Shown here in pieces: positions 5,623 to 6,495 of a stretch of 6,495 nucleotides of DNA (its first letter is position 1; every line of letters begins with the position of its first letter). This DNA is from Planctomycetota bacterium (GTDB lineage Bacteria > Planctomycetota > B15-G4 > JADJEK01), in assembly GCA_016795255.1 (NCBI GenBank), contig JAEUIB010000144.1, forward strand, positions 1 through 6,495. Direction: 5' to 3'. The notes under the pieces were generated by a model. It saw only the letters and a program-made list of their open reading frames with translations. It had not been told where the DNA came from and searched no databases. The position numbers were made by a program, and so were the translations under genes.

Positions 5623-6495
5623 TCACGGGCGGAGTTCGAACCACGCTCCGTCGCTCAATGCGGCGCCGGTGCCGTCCTGTTGTTGGGCGTCGGCGTACGC
5701 GAGTTGGACGTGGACCTTCGTGCCGATCGTCCCCGCGGCGAGTTGAGCGGCCGTGAACGCCAGTGCCACCTCTCCCGCGCACGGCGGAGCTCCAGTCGCC
5801 GACGTCGCCGTCGGCACCAAGATCCACGGCGGCGCGACGAGCAGCGTGCCCAGACTCGTCCCCTGCGACGCTGGCGCCCAGCCGACGATCAGCAGCGCGG
5901 GCGCGTTTTGCAGCGCGTGTTCCGCGCGCAGCGTGAAGCCGGAGCCGGTCATCGACGGCGTGCCTTGCGCGGCCCACGTCGTCGCGCAGCCGAGCGAATT
6001 GAGCTTCGCGACGCCGTAGACCGCCGCCGCGCAATGGCTCGCGGCGCCGTGGATCTGACCGGTGACGACATCGGCCGACCACGGATCGACGAAGCCATCG
6101 TCGTTCGTATCCACGAGCAGCACGCTCGAGCACTGCGACGACGCCGGCACGTGGGCCGTGACGGCGAACGTGCCGTCGCCGTGGTTCGACGCGAGATGCA
6201 TGCCCGCCGAGCCCCCGGACGTCGCCATCAGGTCGACGTCGCCGTCCGCGTCGAGATCGCCCGTCGCGATGCCCTTGACGTACGCGCCGACCGAGAAGTT
6301 CTCCTGCGGTCCCAGCGCGCCGTGGCCGTCGTTGCGACGCACCGACACCGAGTACTTCCAGCCCGTCACGACGTCCACGTCACCGTCGAGATCGAGGTCC
6401 GCCGCGGCGATGGCGCCGGCGTACAGGCCGGCCGAGTACAGCACGGCGCCGTTCGAGAACGTGCCGTCCCCGTGACCGAACGCGAGCGCGAGCGT
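5623..6495 (-). CDS. FG-GAP/VCBS-repeat secreted protein, C-terminal part (start beyond right edge)
   Basis: The frame is open from the right edge to the TGA at 5623-5625, giving 290 residues of a longer protein; the GTG at 6444 is internal, since the repeat motif GHGDGTFSNGA lies upstream of it in frame. Three VCBS/FG-GAP units are seen, each with a calcium-binding Asp cluster: DLDLDGDVD (33-41), DLDADGDVD (80-88) and DTNDDGFVD (129-137), spaced 47-49 residues. Each ends a beta blade, so the full protein may be an integrin-like propeller. Residues about 158-290 form a different, Gly/Ala/Thr-rich beta domain with cysteines at 170 and 239 (others at 122 and 155). It begins VYGVAKLNSLGC and ends LSDGAWFELRP. 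I have the impression that this style of C-terminal domain recurs in planctomycete secreted proteins, where it may serve anchoring or sorting. The role is probably extracellular adhesion or binding; the ligand is unknown. No membrane segment is seen. Confidence 0.85.
   Translation of the reverse strand, partial: TLALAFGHGDGTFSNGAVLYSAGLYAGAIAAADLDLDGDVDVVTGWKYSVSVRRNDGHGALGPQENFSVGAYVKGIATGDLDADGDVDLMATSGGSAGMHLASNHGDGTFAVTAHVPASSQCSSVLLVDTNDDGFVDPWSADVVTGQIHGAASHCAAAVYGVAKLNSLGCATTWAAQGTPSMTGSGFTLRAEHALQNAPALLIVGWAPASQGTSLGTLLVAPPWILVPTATSATGAPPCAGEVALAFTAAQLAAGTIGTKVHVQLAYADAQQQDGTGAALSDGAWFELRP

Overview
The window is very GC-rich DNA, by eye close to 70%, with strong G/C preference at third codon positions. 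It looks like chromosomal DNA of a high-GC environmental bacterium. The best guess is a deep-branching Planctomycetota lineage. The rightmost gene is an FG-GAP/VCBS-repeat secreted protein ending in a Cys- and Gly-containing C-terminal domain of a style I associate with that group. The secreted M1 aminopeptidase with a HEAT-repeat tail and the secreted beta-rich protein also fit. Myxococcota or another high-GC, protein-secreting phylum cannot be excluded from sequence alone. No rRNA, tRNA, CRISPR, integrase or transposase is visible.

Layout from left to right. (1) Positions 3-566, + strand: the 3' part of a gene cut by the window edge. It has a Pro/Gly/Ala linker made of four 12-bp tandem repeats, then a domain resembling AhpD/carboxymuconolactone decarboxylase that contains no cysteine. 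(2) Positions 567-620: a short convergent gap. (3) Positions 5306 down to 621, - strand: a compact three-gene unit. Its order is a secreted protein of unknown function (resembling DUF6263), a 12-TM major facilitator transporter overlapping it by ATGA, and after 31 bp a secreted M1 zinc aminopeptidase with C-terminal HEAT repeats. (4) Positions 5307-5622: a 316-bp non-coding stretch unusually rich in inverted repeats, including a perfect 14-bp-stem hairpin. (5) Positions 5623-6495, - strand: the C-terminal 290 residues of a VCBS/FG-GAP calcium-binding surface protein whose start lies beyond the right edge.

The three minus-strand genes are almost certainly co-transcribed. A plausible but unproven reading is a periplasmic/extracytoplasmic module: the aminopeptidase trims peptides outside the cytoplasm, the transporter moves a small solute across the inner membrane, and the first gene supplies an exported protein of unknown role. 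I see no clear signature of a new defence, mobile or RNA-guided system. The least explained features are the inverted-repeat cluster at 5349-5560 and the cysteine-less AhpD-like domain with its repeat-encoded linker.
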